Below, in pieces: positions 44,433 through 51,973 of a stretch of 58,829 bases of DNA. Source of the DNA: Mycolicibacterium vaccae NBRC 14118 = CIP 105934 (lineage in GTDB: Bacteria; Actinomycetota; Actinomycetes; Mycobacteriales; Mycobacteriaceae); NCBI RefSeq assembly GCF_001552715.1, contig NZ_BCRS01000015.1, positions 1 to 58,829 on the forward strand. The letters are read 5' to 3'. A program made the translations under genes and the position numbers. The notes below the pieces were generated by a model. The model was given only the letters and a program-made list of their open reading frames with translations, searched no databases and was not told where the DNA came from. How positions within the stretch are numbered: position 1 is the first letter of the stretch; each line of letters starts with the position of its first letter.

Positions 44433-45416
44433 ATGTTCGCACGGCGCCGGACGATCGTGGGCGTGGTCATCGCCATGATCGCCACGCTCTTGCTCTCGGC
44501 CTGCGGGGTCACCCGCGGGGAGGAGACCGGCCTGCACCGCCTGCGCATGATGGTGCCCAACAGCCCCGGCGGTGGATACGACCTCACCGCGCGCACCGCT
44601 GTCAAGATCATGGAGGACGAAGAGATCACCGGACGCGTCGAGGTGTTCAACGTCATCGGCGCCGGCGGCACCGTCGCGATGGCGCGCCTGATGAACGAAC
44701 GCGGCAACGGCGACCTGATGATGATGATGGGGCTCGGCGTCGTCGGCGCGGTCTTCACCAACGGCTCCACCGCCCGCGCGTCCGACGCCACCGCGCTGGC
44801 CAAGATGGTCGAGGAACAGGAGGGCATCCTGGTTCCGGCCGACTCGCCGTTCAAGACGGTGCAGGACTTCATCGCCGCGTGGAAAGCCGATCCCGCCAAG
44901 GTCACCGTCGGCGGCGGTTCCAATCCCGGCGGCCCCGATCACCTGTTCCCGATGGAGACGGCCAAAGCCGCTGGCGTCGACCCGACGAAGGTCAACTTCA
45001 TCTCCTACGACGGCGGTGGCGACCTGCTCACGGCATTGCTGGGCAACAAGATCGCTGCGGGTACGTCCGGCCTCGGTGAGTACGTCGACCAGATAGAGGC
45101 CGGTCAGGTGCGCGTGCTCGCGGTGTCCGGAGACGAGCGCGTCGAAGGTGTCGACGCACCGACGCTGAAGGAGTCCGGGATCGACCTGACCTTCACCAAC
45201 TGGCGCGGAGTGCTTGCACCACCGGGCATTTCCGATGACGACCGCGCCGCGATGGTCAAGATCCTGGAAGAACTGCATGCCACCGATGCATGGAAGGAGG
45301 CGCTGGTGAAGAACGGATGGACGGACGCCTTCATGACCGGCCCGGAATTCGAGAGCTTCCTCGAAGAGCAGGACCAGCGCGTCGAATCGACGCTGACAGA
45401 TCTGGGGCTGGTATGA
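44433..45416 (+). CDS. tctC: Tripartite tricarboxylate transporter binding lipoprotein TctC
   Basis: The TctC/Bug-family receptor has 327 residues and binds carboxylates such as citrate outside the membrane. The lipobox LSAC places Cys24. Family phrases include RLRMMVPNSPGGGYDLTART and VTVGGGSNPGGPDHLFP, and PPGISDDDRAAMVK near the C-terminus. The ATG at 44433 has GGGGA upstream; a GTG at 44418 is in frame but leaves the signal peptide less well placed. The stop overlaps the tctB ATG. Confidence 0.9.
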   Translation: MFARRRTIVGVVIAMIATLLLSACGVTRGEETGLHRLRMMVPNSPGGGYDLTARTAVKIMEDEEITGRVEVFNVIGAGGTVAMARLMNERGNGDLMMMMGLGVVGAVFTNGSTARASDATALAKMVEEQEGILVPADSPFKTVQDFIAAWKADPAKVTVGGGSNPGGPDHLFPMETAKAAGVDPTKVNFISYDGGGDLLTALLGNKIAAGTSGLGEYVDQIEAGQVRVLAVSGDERVEGVDAPTLKESGIDLTFTNWRGVLAPPGISDDDRAAMVKILEELHATDAWKEALVKNGWTDAFMTGPEFESFLEEQDQRVESTLTDLGLV

Positions 45417-45928
45417 GCACCGAGGTTGGAACCGACGAGAAGGTCACGCCCGATTACGCGCAGTACATCGTCTGCGCCGTCATGGTTCTGGTCGGCGCGT
45501 TCCTCGTCTACGACGCGCTGTCCATGCCGGGCGGCTACGCCGAGGTCGATCCTGTTGGGCCACGGTTCTTTCCGATCTTCATCGGGGCGGCCCTGCTGGT
45601 GATGGCCGTGGTTCTGGCCGTGGCCATCCCGCGGGGGCTGAAGGGTGAGGCCGACGCGGGCGAGGACATCGACCCCGACATGCCCAGCGACTGGCGCACC
45701 GTCGGACTCCTGGTCGGACTGTTCGTCCTGCTGATCGTGCTCGTCGAGCCGCTCGGCTGGACCATCGCGAGTGCGTTGTTCTTCGGCGGGTGCGCAACCG
45801 TGCTGGGCAGCAAGCACTACGTGCGCAACTTCGCCATCGGCGCGGTGCTGGGAATCGCCAGTTTCTACGCGTTCTACTCCGGGCTCGGGATTCCGCTGCC
45901 CGCAGGCATCTTGGACGGGATTCTGTAG
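45413..45928 (+). CDS. tctB: Tripartite tricarboxylate transporter small subunit TctB
   Basis: This small membrane component of 171 residues has four predicted spans (IVCAVMVLVGAFLVYDAL, FFPIFIGAALLVMAVVLAVAI, VGLLVGLFVLLIVLVEPLGW and FAIGAVLGIASFYAFYSG), the TctB family pattern, with GPRFFP in the first loop. The acidic stretch between spans 2 and 3 faces the cytoplasm. It overlaps tctC by 4 bp and ends directly before tctA. Confidence 0.9.
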   Translation: MSTEVGTDEKVTPDYAQYIVCAVMVLVGAFLVYDALSMPGGYAEVDPVGPRFFPIFIGAALLVMAVVLAVAIPRGLKGEADAGEDIDPDMPSDWRTVGLLVGLFVLLIVLVEPLGWTIASALFFGGCATVLGSKHYVRNFAIGAVLGIASFYAFYSGLGIPLPAGILDGIL

Positions 45929-47470
45929 ATGGAGAACTTCAACTGGCTCCTTCAGGGGTTCGCCGAGGCGGCAACGCCGACAAATCTGATGTACGCCGTG
46001 ATCGGCGTCCTGCTGGGTACCGCCGTCGGCGTGCTGCCGGGCATCGGCCCGGCGATGACGGTCGCGTTGCTGCTGCCGATCACCTACAACGTCAGCCCGA
46101 GCGCGGCGTTCATCATGTTCGCCGGCATCTTCTACGGCGGCATGTACGGCGGTTCGACGACGTCGATTCTGCTGAACACCCCGGGGGAGTCCTCGTCGGT
46201 GATCACCGCCTTAGAGGGCAACAAGATGGCCAAAGCCGGCCGAGCCGCGCAGGCGCTGGCCACGGCTGCCATCGGGTCGTTCGTCGCCGGTGCCATCGGT
46301 ACCACGCTGCTGGCCGCGTTCGCGCCCGCGATCTCCCGGTTCGCGGTCACCCTCGGTGCGCCGTCCTACCTGGCGATCATGTTGTTCGCCCTCGTCGCGG
46401 TGACCGCGGTGCTGGGTTCGTCGAAGATGCGCGGCGTGATCTCGCTGCTTCTCGGCCTGGCGATCGGTGTCGTCGGCATCGACTCACTGACCGGTCAGCC
46501 GCGCGCCACCTTCGGTCTGCCGCTGCTGTCGGACGGCATCGACATCGTCGTCATCGCGGTGGCGGTGTTCGCCCTCGGTGAGGCGCTGTGGGTCGCCGCG
46601 CATCTGCGGCGGCGGCCGGTCCAGGTCATCCCGGTCGGCCGGCCGTGGATGGGCAAGGACGACTGGAAGCGTTCGTGGAAGCCGTGGCTGCGCGGCACCG
46701 CGTACGGGTTCCCGTTCGGTGCGCTGCCCGCCGGCGGCGCGGAGCTGCCGACCTTCCTGAGCTACATCACCGAGAAGAGGCTGAGCAAGCATCCCGAGGA
46801 CTTCGGCAAGGGCGCCATCGAAGGTGTCGCGGGCCCCGAGGCGGCCAACAACGCCTCGGCCGCAGGCACATTGGTGCCCATGCTGTCGCTGGGTCTGCCG
46901 ACCAACGCCACCGCCGCGGTGATGCTGACGGCGTTCGTGTCCTACGGCATCCAGCCCGGCCCCACACTGTTCGACAAGGAACCCCTGCTGATCTGGACGC
47001 TGATCGCCAGCTTGTTCATCGGCAACTTCCTGCTGCTCGCGCTGAATCTGCCGTTGGCGCCATTGTGGGCCAAACTGCTGCGCACGCCACGGCCCTACCT
47101 CTATGCGGGGATCCTGTTCTTCGCCACCCTCGGTGCGTTCGCGGTCAACCTGCAGCCGCTGGACCTGGTACTGCTGCTGATCTTCGGCTTGATGGGTCTG
47201 ATGATGCGCCGCTTCGGACTTCCGGTGCTGCCGTTGATCATCGGGGTCATCCTGGGGCCGCGCATCGAACGTCAGCTGCGGCAGAGCCTTCAGCTCGGCG
47301 GCGGCGAGTGGGGCAGCCTGTTCACCGAACCCGTGGCGATCGTCACCTACGTGCTGATGGCGCTGCTGCTGCTGGCTCCGCTGGTGCTGCGGCTCATGCA
47401 CCGCAGCGAGGAGACCCTGCTGATCGTCGAGGACGACAAGGACCAGAAAGCGAAGGCGTCGCACTCATGA
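45929..47470 (+). CDS. tctA: Tripartite tricarboxylate transporter large subunit TctA
   Basis: The 513-residue large membrane subunit has about 11-12 spans. Its family hallmarks are [21 protein letters not shown] (about 31-51), [19 protein letters not shown] and, in the second half, [21 protein letters not shown]. It forms the ion-coupled transport path and begins right after the tctB stop. Its own stop overlaps the universal stress protein ATG, so the operon is tctC-tctB-tctA-usp. Confidence 0.95.
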   Translation: MENFNWLLQGFAEAATPTNLMYAVIGVLLGTAVGVLPGIGPAMTVALLLPITYNVSPSAAFIMFAGIFYGGMYGGSTTSILLNTPGESSSVITALEGNKMAKAGRAAQALATAAIGSFVAGAIGTTLLAAFAPAISRFAVTLGAPSYLAIMLFALVAVTAVLGSSKMRGVISLLLGLAIGVVGIDSLTGQPRATFGLPLLSDGIDIVVIAVAVFALGEALWVAAHLRRRPVQVIPVGRPWMGKDDWKRSWKPWLRGTAYGFPFGALPAGGAELPTFLSYITEKRLSKHPEDFGKGAIEGVAGPEAANNASAAGTLVPMLSLGLPTNATAAVMLTAFVSYGIQPGPTLFDKEPLLIWTLIASLFIGNFLLLALNLPLAPLWAKLLRTPRPYLYAGILFFATLGAFAVNLQPLDLVLLLIFGLMGLMMRRFGLPVLPLIIGVILGPRIERQLRQSLQLGGGEWGSLFTEPVAIVTYVLMALLLLAPLVLRLMHRSEETLLIVEDDKDQKAKASHS

Positions 47471-47865
47471 CCATCATCGTCGTCGGCTACACCGCGGACC
47501 CGTTCGGGCACGCCGCGCTCGAACACGGCATCGCCGAGGCCAACTTGCGCGGCGCGGGTCTGGTCGTGGTCAATGCGACCTCGGGGGAGTCCTACGTCGA
47601 CACGCGGTTCGCCGGGGACGCCGAGACCCAGGACGTGCAGATGCGGCTCGACGAATGCGGCGTGGACTACGAACTTCTTCAGCCGGTCGGTGTCGACCCG
47701 GCCGACGAACTGCTGGACGTGGTGCGCCGCACGAACGCCGAGCTGCTCGTCGTCGGTATCCGGCACCGCAACCCGGTGGGCAAGCTGTTGCTCGGCAGCG
47801 TCGCGCAGAAGGTGATCCTGGAGTGCCCGAAACCGGTGCTCGCGGTCAAGCCTCCAGAGTCGTGA
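47467..47865 (+). CDS. Universal stress protein (UspA family)
   Basis: The 132-residue single Usp domain starts [14 protein letters not shown] and has the ATP-binding-type motif [21 protein letters not shown] near residues 97-117 (G-2x-G-9x-G(S/T) pattern). The C-terminus ends in the PVLAVKP strand. Usp genes coupled to TctCBA are seen in other actinobacteria. Here the ATGA overlap makes co-translation with tctA likely. The role in transport is unknown. Confidence 0.9.
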   Translation: MTIIVVGYTADPFGHAALEHGIAEANLRGAGLVVVNATSGESYVDTRFAGDAETQDVQMRLDECGVDYELLQPVGVDPADELLDVVRRTNAELLVVGIRHRNPVGKLLLGSVAQKVILECPKPVLAVKPPES

Positions 47866-47889
47866 TCAGCCGTGTGACACCCTGATTTC

Positions 47890-48849
47890 ATGGGAAGGTA
47901 CGCAGGCGTTTTCGGTCCGCACGCACCCGAGTCCACCTATGTCGGGCACGCTTATCCCGAGCAGCTCTTCGACACCGGCGAAGTCCGGCTGAACTACGCG
48001 GTCGCCGGTGACGCGTCCGCGTCGCCGCTGCTGCTGATCCCGGGCCAGACCGAATCGTGGTGGGGTTACGAGCCCGCGATGGGCCTGCTGGCCGAGCACT
48101 TCCACGTGCACGCCGTGGACCTGCGCGGGCAGGGCCGTTCCACGCGCACCCCGCGCCGGTACACCCTGGACAACATCGGCAACGATCTGGTCCGCTTCCT
48201 CGACGGGGTGATCGGCAGGCCCGCCTTCGTCAGCGGGTTGTCGTCGGGCGGGCTGCTCAGCGCGTGGCTGTCGGCGTTCGCCGAACCGGGCCAGGTGCTG
48301 GCGGCGTGCTACGAGGATCCGCCGTTCTTCAGCTCCGAGCTCGACCCGGTGATCGGCCCGGGACTGATGTCCACCGTCGGTCCGCTGTTCGCGCTGTACG
48401 TGAAGTATCTGGGCGACCAGTGGAGCATCGGCGACTGGGACGGTTTCGTCGCCGGGGCACCGCAGGAACTCGCCGGCTGGCAGGCCCACGTCGCGCTGGC
48501 CGGCGGCACCGCCGAGCCGCCGCAGCACCTCAAGGAGTACGACCCGGAGTGGGGTCGGGCGTTCGTCGGCGGCACCTTCACGACGGGCTGCCCCCATCAG
48601 GTGATGCTGAGCCAGGTCAAGGTGCCGGTGCTGTTCACCCACCACTTCCGGATGCTCGACGACGAATCCGGCTCGCTCATCGGCGCCGCCACCGACGATC
48701 AGGCCGCCCGCGTCGTCGAGCTCGTCGAGAACAGCGGGGCGCCGCTCACCTACCGGTCATTCCCGATGATGGGCCACTCGATGCACGCTCAGGACCCCGC
48801 GCTGTTCGCGGGCACGCTGGTCGACTGGTTCACCGCCGCGCGGTCCTGA
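47890..48849 (+). CDS. Alpha/beta hydrolase
   Basis: The 319-residue cytoplasmic alpha/beta hydrolase shows LLLIPGQTESWWGYEPAM for the oxyanion strand, VDLRGQGRSTRTP, the nucleophile elbow VSGLSSGGLL and a late MMGHSMHAQDP with the catalytic His. The substrate is unknown. It starts 24 bp after usp and may be part of the same transcript. The last 61 bp overlap the 3' end of the convergent membrane-protein gene. Confidence 0.88.
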   Translation: MGRYAGVFGPHAPESTYVGHAYPEQLFDTGEVRLNYAVAGDASASPLLLIPGQTESWWGYEPAMGLLAEHFHVHAVDLRGQGRSTRTPRRYTLDNIGNDLVRFLDGVIGRPAFVSGLSSGGLLSAWLSAFAEPGQVLAACYEDPPFFSSELDPVIGPGLMSTVGPLFALYVKYLGDQWSIGDWDGFVAGAPQELAGWQAHVALAGGTAEPPQHLKEYDPEWGRAFVGGTFTTGCPHQVMLSQVKVPVLFTHHFRMLDDESGSLIGAATDDQAARVVELVENSGAPLTYRSFPMMGHSMHAQDPALFAGTLVDWFTAARS

Positions 48850-49952
48850 ACGCGTTCGGTGGTCCACGCCGCGGCCAGGCTCAGGCCCGCGATCACGAAG
48901 CACACCACGGTGTACCACAGGCTGCCGATCGGGTCACCGGCTGCGGTGAGGCCGTCGACCGCGCCCAGGTGAGCCGGTAGCGCCGCGACCCACAGCGCGG
49001 CCAGCACCACCAGATACGCGACCGCGTAGCCGAAGATCAGCCGGCTGGAATCACCCGGTGTCGCGGCGATTTCGGCGCGCCGCCGCCACTGCAGGTACAA
49101 CACCGGGATCGCGACCAGGCTGATGACGACCAACTCCGCGGCGTAGACGATCCCGCCCACCGTGGTGCTGCCCGAGATGGCGGCCGCGGCGGTGGCGGGC
49201 AGCGGCAGGATCGCCGTGCCGATCGAGGCCAGCACGCCGATCACCACGGTGCGCAGCACCACCTGAGCGCCGGTGAACTGCCGGCCCGCCTCGATGTGGC
49301 GTCCGATGAAGAACTGCACGCACAGCGCCAGCGACATCGGCCACAGCGTCGCGAACACCACCACGCTGGGCAGCGGCACCGAGTCGAAGAACGGCTGGGC
49401 CATCGGATGGTCCAGCGTCCACTCCCACCACCGCAGCTGCGGGCCGAGGTGGTCGAAGATCTCGTAGAACGCGTGGTGGACGAACCCGACGCAGACCGCG
49501 CCGACGACGGTGCCGTACCGGCGGAAGACGCCCAGGCGGCGCACGATCTCGAACGCCACCGTGGCCATCATCGGGTAGATCGCGACGATGTAGAGCGGCA
49601 GCCGGCCCCACAGGAACTCCACCGTGAACACGTTGTGCGCGAACATCGTGTCGACGTGTTCGGCGATACCGAACGCGGCGGGGAAGTACAGCGGCGGCTC
49701 GATGATGAGCAGGTAGGCGATGGCGCCGAACCACAGCACGATGTTGGTTGGATCGTTGTGCCTGCGCAGCCGCCGGATCGCATAGACCAGGGCCAGCACC
49801 GCGCCGACGACGACGGTCAGCTCCAGCACCGGCAGCGTCCAGTTCTCCAGCGCGAACGGGTTGCGCAGCTCGACGAGCCCGCCCGCGGTGTCACACGAGA
49901 ACCCCAGCCGCGCAGCGAGATCGGCGAATGTGGGGGTGCACAGATCAGACAT
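48789..49952 (-). CDS. Integral membrane protein of unknown function
   Basis: The 387-residue protein has about ten hydrophobic segments, including LPVLELTVVVGAVLALVYAI, NIVLWFGAIAYLLIIEPPLYF and LVVLAALWVAALPAHLG. Conserved-looking polar motifs within the membrane region are FVHHAFYEIFDHLGPQLRWWEW and FAHNVFTVEFLWGRLPLY. His, Glu and Asp in such segments can bind metal or substrate. No family is recognised with confidence. The ATG overlaps the end of the metal-dependent hydrolase gene by 8 bp, so the two form an operon. Confidence 0.75.
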   Translation of the reverse strand: MSDLCTPTFADLAARLGFSCDTAGGLVELRNPFALENWTLPVLELTVVVGAVLALVYAIRRLRRHNDPTNIVLWFGAIAYLLIIEPPLYFPAAFGIAEHVDTMFAHNVFTVEFLWGRLPLYIVAIYPMMATVAFEIVRRLGVFRRYGTVVGAVCVGFVHHAFYEIFDHLGPQLRWWEWTLDHPMAQPFFDSVPLPSVVVFATLWPMSLALCVQFFIGRHIEAGRQFTGAQVVLRTVVIGVLASIGTAILPLPATAAAAISGSTTVGGIVYAAELVVISLVAIPVLYLQWRRRAEIAATPGDSSRLIFGYAVAYLVVLAALWVAALPAHLGAVDGLTAAGDPIGSLWYTVVCFVIAGLSLAAAWTTERVQDRAAVNQSTSVPANSAGS

Positions 49953-50874
49953 CGGCGGCCTCCTTGGCGGTGTACCACTGGGTCACGTCGTAACCGGCGG
50001 CGTAGCGTTCGAACCAGCGGTCGGCCAGCGCGGGCAGCTTCTCGTGGGTCGGGTCGTGGCCGGGGATCTGGCTGCGCACCACGCCGTTGAGCGCGACGAG
50101 CTGCTCGCGCAGCGGCAGATGGCTGAACGCGTTGGCGAACGGGCCGTCATAAGGCGCATCGACGAACGGAAGTCGTTGCAGCAGCGCCTTCTTGCGCCGG
50201 TGGATGCGGAACGTCGACATCGCGTCGACCTTGCGCTCGGCCAGCGGGACGTGGGTGTTGAAGTCCTCGGAGACCAGCCGGATGATGTCCATGACGTGGC
50301 TGAAGATCTTGGGTGCGACCCGCATCCGGTACCACGGGTCGTCGACGACCGCGTCGTAGATGATCAGCGCCGAGCTGCGGTGTTCGACCTCTTCGACGAA
50401 GTGCCACAGGAACAGTGAGGCGACCCGGTCGTCGCCGGGGGCGAACAGCGTGTCGTCGTGGTCGAGCATCAGCTTGAACACCGGGGTGAAGGTGGCCTCC
50501 AGGTCGGCGGTGTAGGCCAGCCGGTACTTCAGCGGGGTGTTGGCGGTCATGTCGTCGTAGGCGTCGATGACCTTGTCGAGCGTGCCCTTCAGCCCGGGAT
50601 AGGCCCTGATCAACCCCTTCACGTGCTGCCGGTGGGCCATCGAGTGCTGGCCTTCCTGCCGGACGAACGCATCGGCCTCCTCGGCGACGGCCGGATCGGT
50701 GATGTGGGGCATCGCCTCCGGGATCATGCCGCCGATCATCTTCTCGAAGCCGACGGCCAGGAACGACACCGCATTGGCCATCGCCGAGAACGCGGGGTTG
50801 GCCTCGTTCCACAGGAAGGGGACGTCGTGCTCGGCGAAGGCGAATCGCAGTTTGCGCACTATCAGGTCGGTCAT
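49945..50874 (-). CDS. PF10118-type predicted metal-dependent hydrolase
   Basis: The 309-residue helical protein matches the Metal_hydrol (COG3687) family. It has an iron-binding-like set of acidic and His residues: Glu and His in FVRQEGQHSMAHRQHV (about 98-113) and in LWHFVEEVEHRSSALIIYD (about 170-188), reminiscent of ferritin-like diiron proteins. The reaction is unknown. The ATG at 50874 has GAGGA just upstream; a TTG five codons earlier is less likely. It is divergent from the TetR gene and lies behind a long inverted repeat. Confidence 0.85.
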   Translation of the reverse strand: MTDLIVRKLRFAFAEHDVPFLWNEANPAFSAMANAVSFLAVGFEKMIGGMIPEAMPHITDPAVAEEADAFVRQEGQHSMAHRQHVKGLIRAYPGLKGTLDKVIDAYDDMTANTPLKYRLAYTADLEATFTPVFKLMLDHDDTLFAPGDDRVASLFLWHFVEEVEHRSSALIIYDAVVDDPWYRMRVAPKIFSHVMDIIRLVSEDFNTHVPLAERKVDAMSTFRIHRRKKALLQRLPFVDAPYDGPFANAFSHLPLREQLVALNGVVRSQIPGHDPTHEKLPALADRWFERYAAGYDVTQWYTAKEAADV

Positions 50875-50895
50875 ACCGGTCCTCGACAATCGTCG

Positions 50896-50931
50896 GTAAT
50901 CATACAGAGATGGCTGTGAATGTATGATTAC
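50896..50931. promoter_or_regulatory. 36-bp perfect inverted repeat between TetR gene and hydrolase operon
   Basis: GTAATCATACA (50896-50906) and TGTATGATTAC (50921-50931) are perfectly complementary 11-base arms with a 14-base spacer. The block is AT-rich and occupies the centre of the 104-bp divergent gap. A TetR-type repressor controlling both itself and the hydrolase/membrane protein operon would bind here. Confidence 0.65.
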
Positions 50932-50978
50932 TGCATCGCCGGTCCGGCGTCAACGCCTGTGCTAGCGTCGGACCCACG

Positions 50979-51605
50979 ATGGCACGCAAACGCCGAGGTT
51001 GGGGCGGTGATCCGCCGGCCACCGACTCCGAGGCCGCGCAGCGCATCGTCGCCGCCGCCGTCGACCTGATCGCCGAGACCGGCGCAGCCATCACCATCGC
51101 CGACGTCGCCGAGTCCCTCGGGGTGATCCGGCAGACGGTCTACCGGTACTTTCCGACCGCCGACGAACTCATGCGTGCCGCCGCGATCGCATCGGTCGAC
51201 GGGTTCCTCGATTCGCTGGCCGCCCACGTCCGCGGAATCCACGATCCCGCCGACGCGATGACCGAAGGCGTCATGTTCACCCTCGACGCCGTCGTCGCGA
51301 TCCCGCATCTGGCGATCCTGTTGTCGGCGCCGAGTTCGGCGGCCCGACCCAGCGAGGTCGCCTCGGCGCTGGCACGCGACTTCGGCATGCGCATGATCAC
51401 CCGCTTCGACGTCGACTGGCAGAGCTTCGGCTACGACGATGCGGCGCTGGGTGAGTTGGTCGAGTTCACGCTGCGCACGATGCTGTCGTTCTTCGTCGCG
51501 CCCAACGACCCGGACCGGCCGCCCGAGGAGCTGCGACGCTTCCTCAAACGCTGGCTCGGCAGCGCGATCCTGGCGCAACAGTCACCCGGTGACGCACTTG
51601 CGTAA
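50979..51605 (+). CDS. TetR-family transcriptional regulator
   Basis: The 208-residue regulator has an N-terminal TetR helix-turn-helix (about 18-65, IVAAAVDLIAETGAAITIADVAESLGVIRQTVYRYFPT split over two helices) and an all-helical ligand domain. It is divergent from the PF10118 hydrolase operon and close to the 36-bp inverted repeat, which suggests autoregulation and control of that operon. The gap to the convergent nirD gene is 50 bp. Confidence 0.92.
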   Translation: MARKRRGWGGDPPATDSEAAQRIVAAAVDLIAETGAAITIADVAESLGVIRQTVYRYFPTADELMRAAAIASVDGFLDSLAAHVRGIHDPADAMTEGVMFTLDAVVAIPHLAILLSAPSSAARPSEVASALARDFGMRMITRFDVDWQSFGYDDAALGELVEFTLRTMLSFFVAPNDPDRPPEELRRFLKRWLGSAILAQQSPGDALA

Positions 51606-51655
51606 CGCCACGGCGCAGAAGAGCGGCGAAAACCGCCACCCCGTCACGTAACTCG

Positions 51656-51973
51656 TCAGGGCAGGGTCAACCGGATCGTCCCGTCCGCGGCCTCCACGGG
51701 ATAGCGGCGCACCGACAGCTCCGCGCCGGACACCTCGGCGCCGGTGCTCATGTCGAACGTGTGCCCGTGCAGCGGGCACACCACCACGCAGTCGTCGGTC
51801 AGACCGTCGGCCAGCGGTCCGCCCCGGTGCGGGCACACCGCGTCGACCGCGCGCAGCGATCCGTCCCGCAGCCGGAACACCGCGATCTGCGTCCCGTCGA
51901 CCGCGAACGTGCGGCCCTCGCCGACCGGGATCTCGTCGACCAGGCCGATGTCGATCGTCACCCCGACGCTCAC
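51656..51973 (-). CDS. nirD: Nitrite reductase small subunit NirD (Rieske-type)
   Basis: NirD is the small Rieske-like subunit of NADH-dependent assimilatory nitrite reductase. The 105-residue protein has the full cluster motif CPHRGGPL and CPLHGH (Cys-X-His, then Cys-X2-His), so it should carry a [2Fe-2S] centre, unlike enteric NirD where the ligands are lost. The GTG at 51973 overlaps the nirB stop (GTGA); a second in-frame GTG at 51961 is possible. Confidence 0.93.
   Translation of the reverse strand: MSVGVTIDIGLVDEIPVGEGRTFAVDGTQIAVFRLRDGSLRAVDAVCPHRGGPLADGLTDDCVVVCPLHGHTFDMSTGAEVSGAELSVRRYPVEAADGTIRLTLP

Noticed and set aside
51606..51655. Possible hairpin GGCG-AAAAC-CGCC as bidirectional terminator between TetR and nirD
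   Set aside because: Stem of only four pairs and no T-run on either side.
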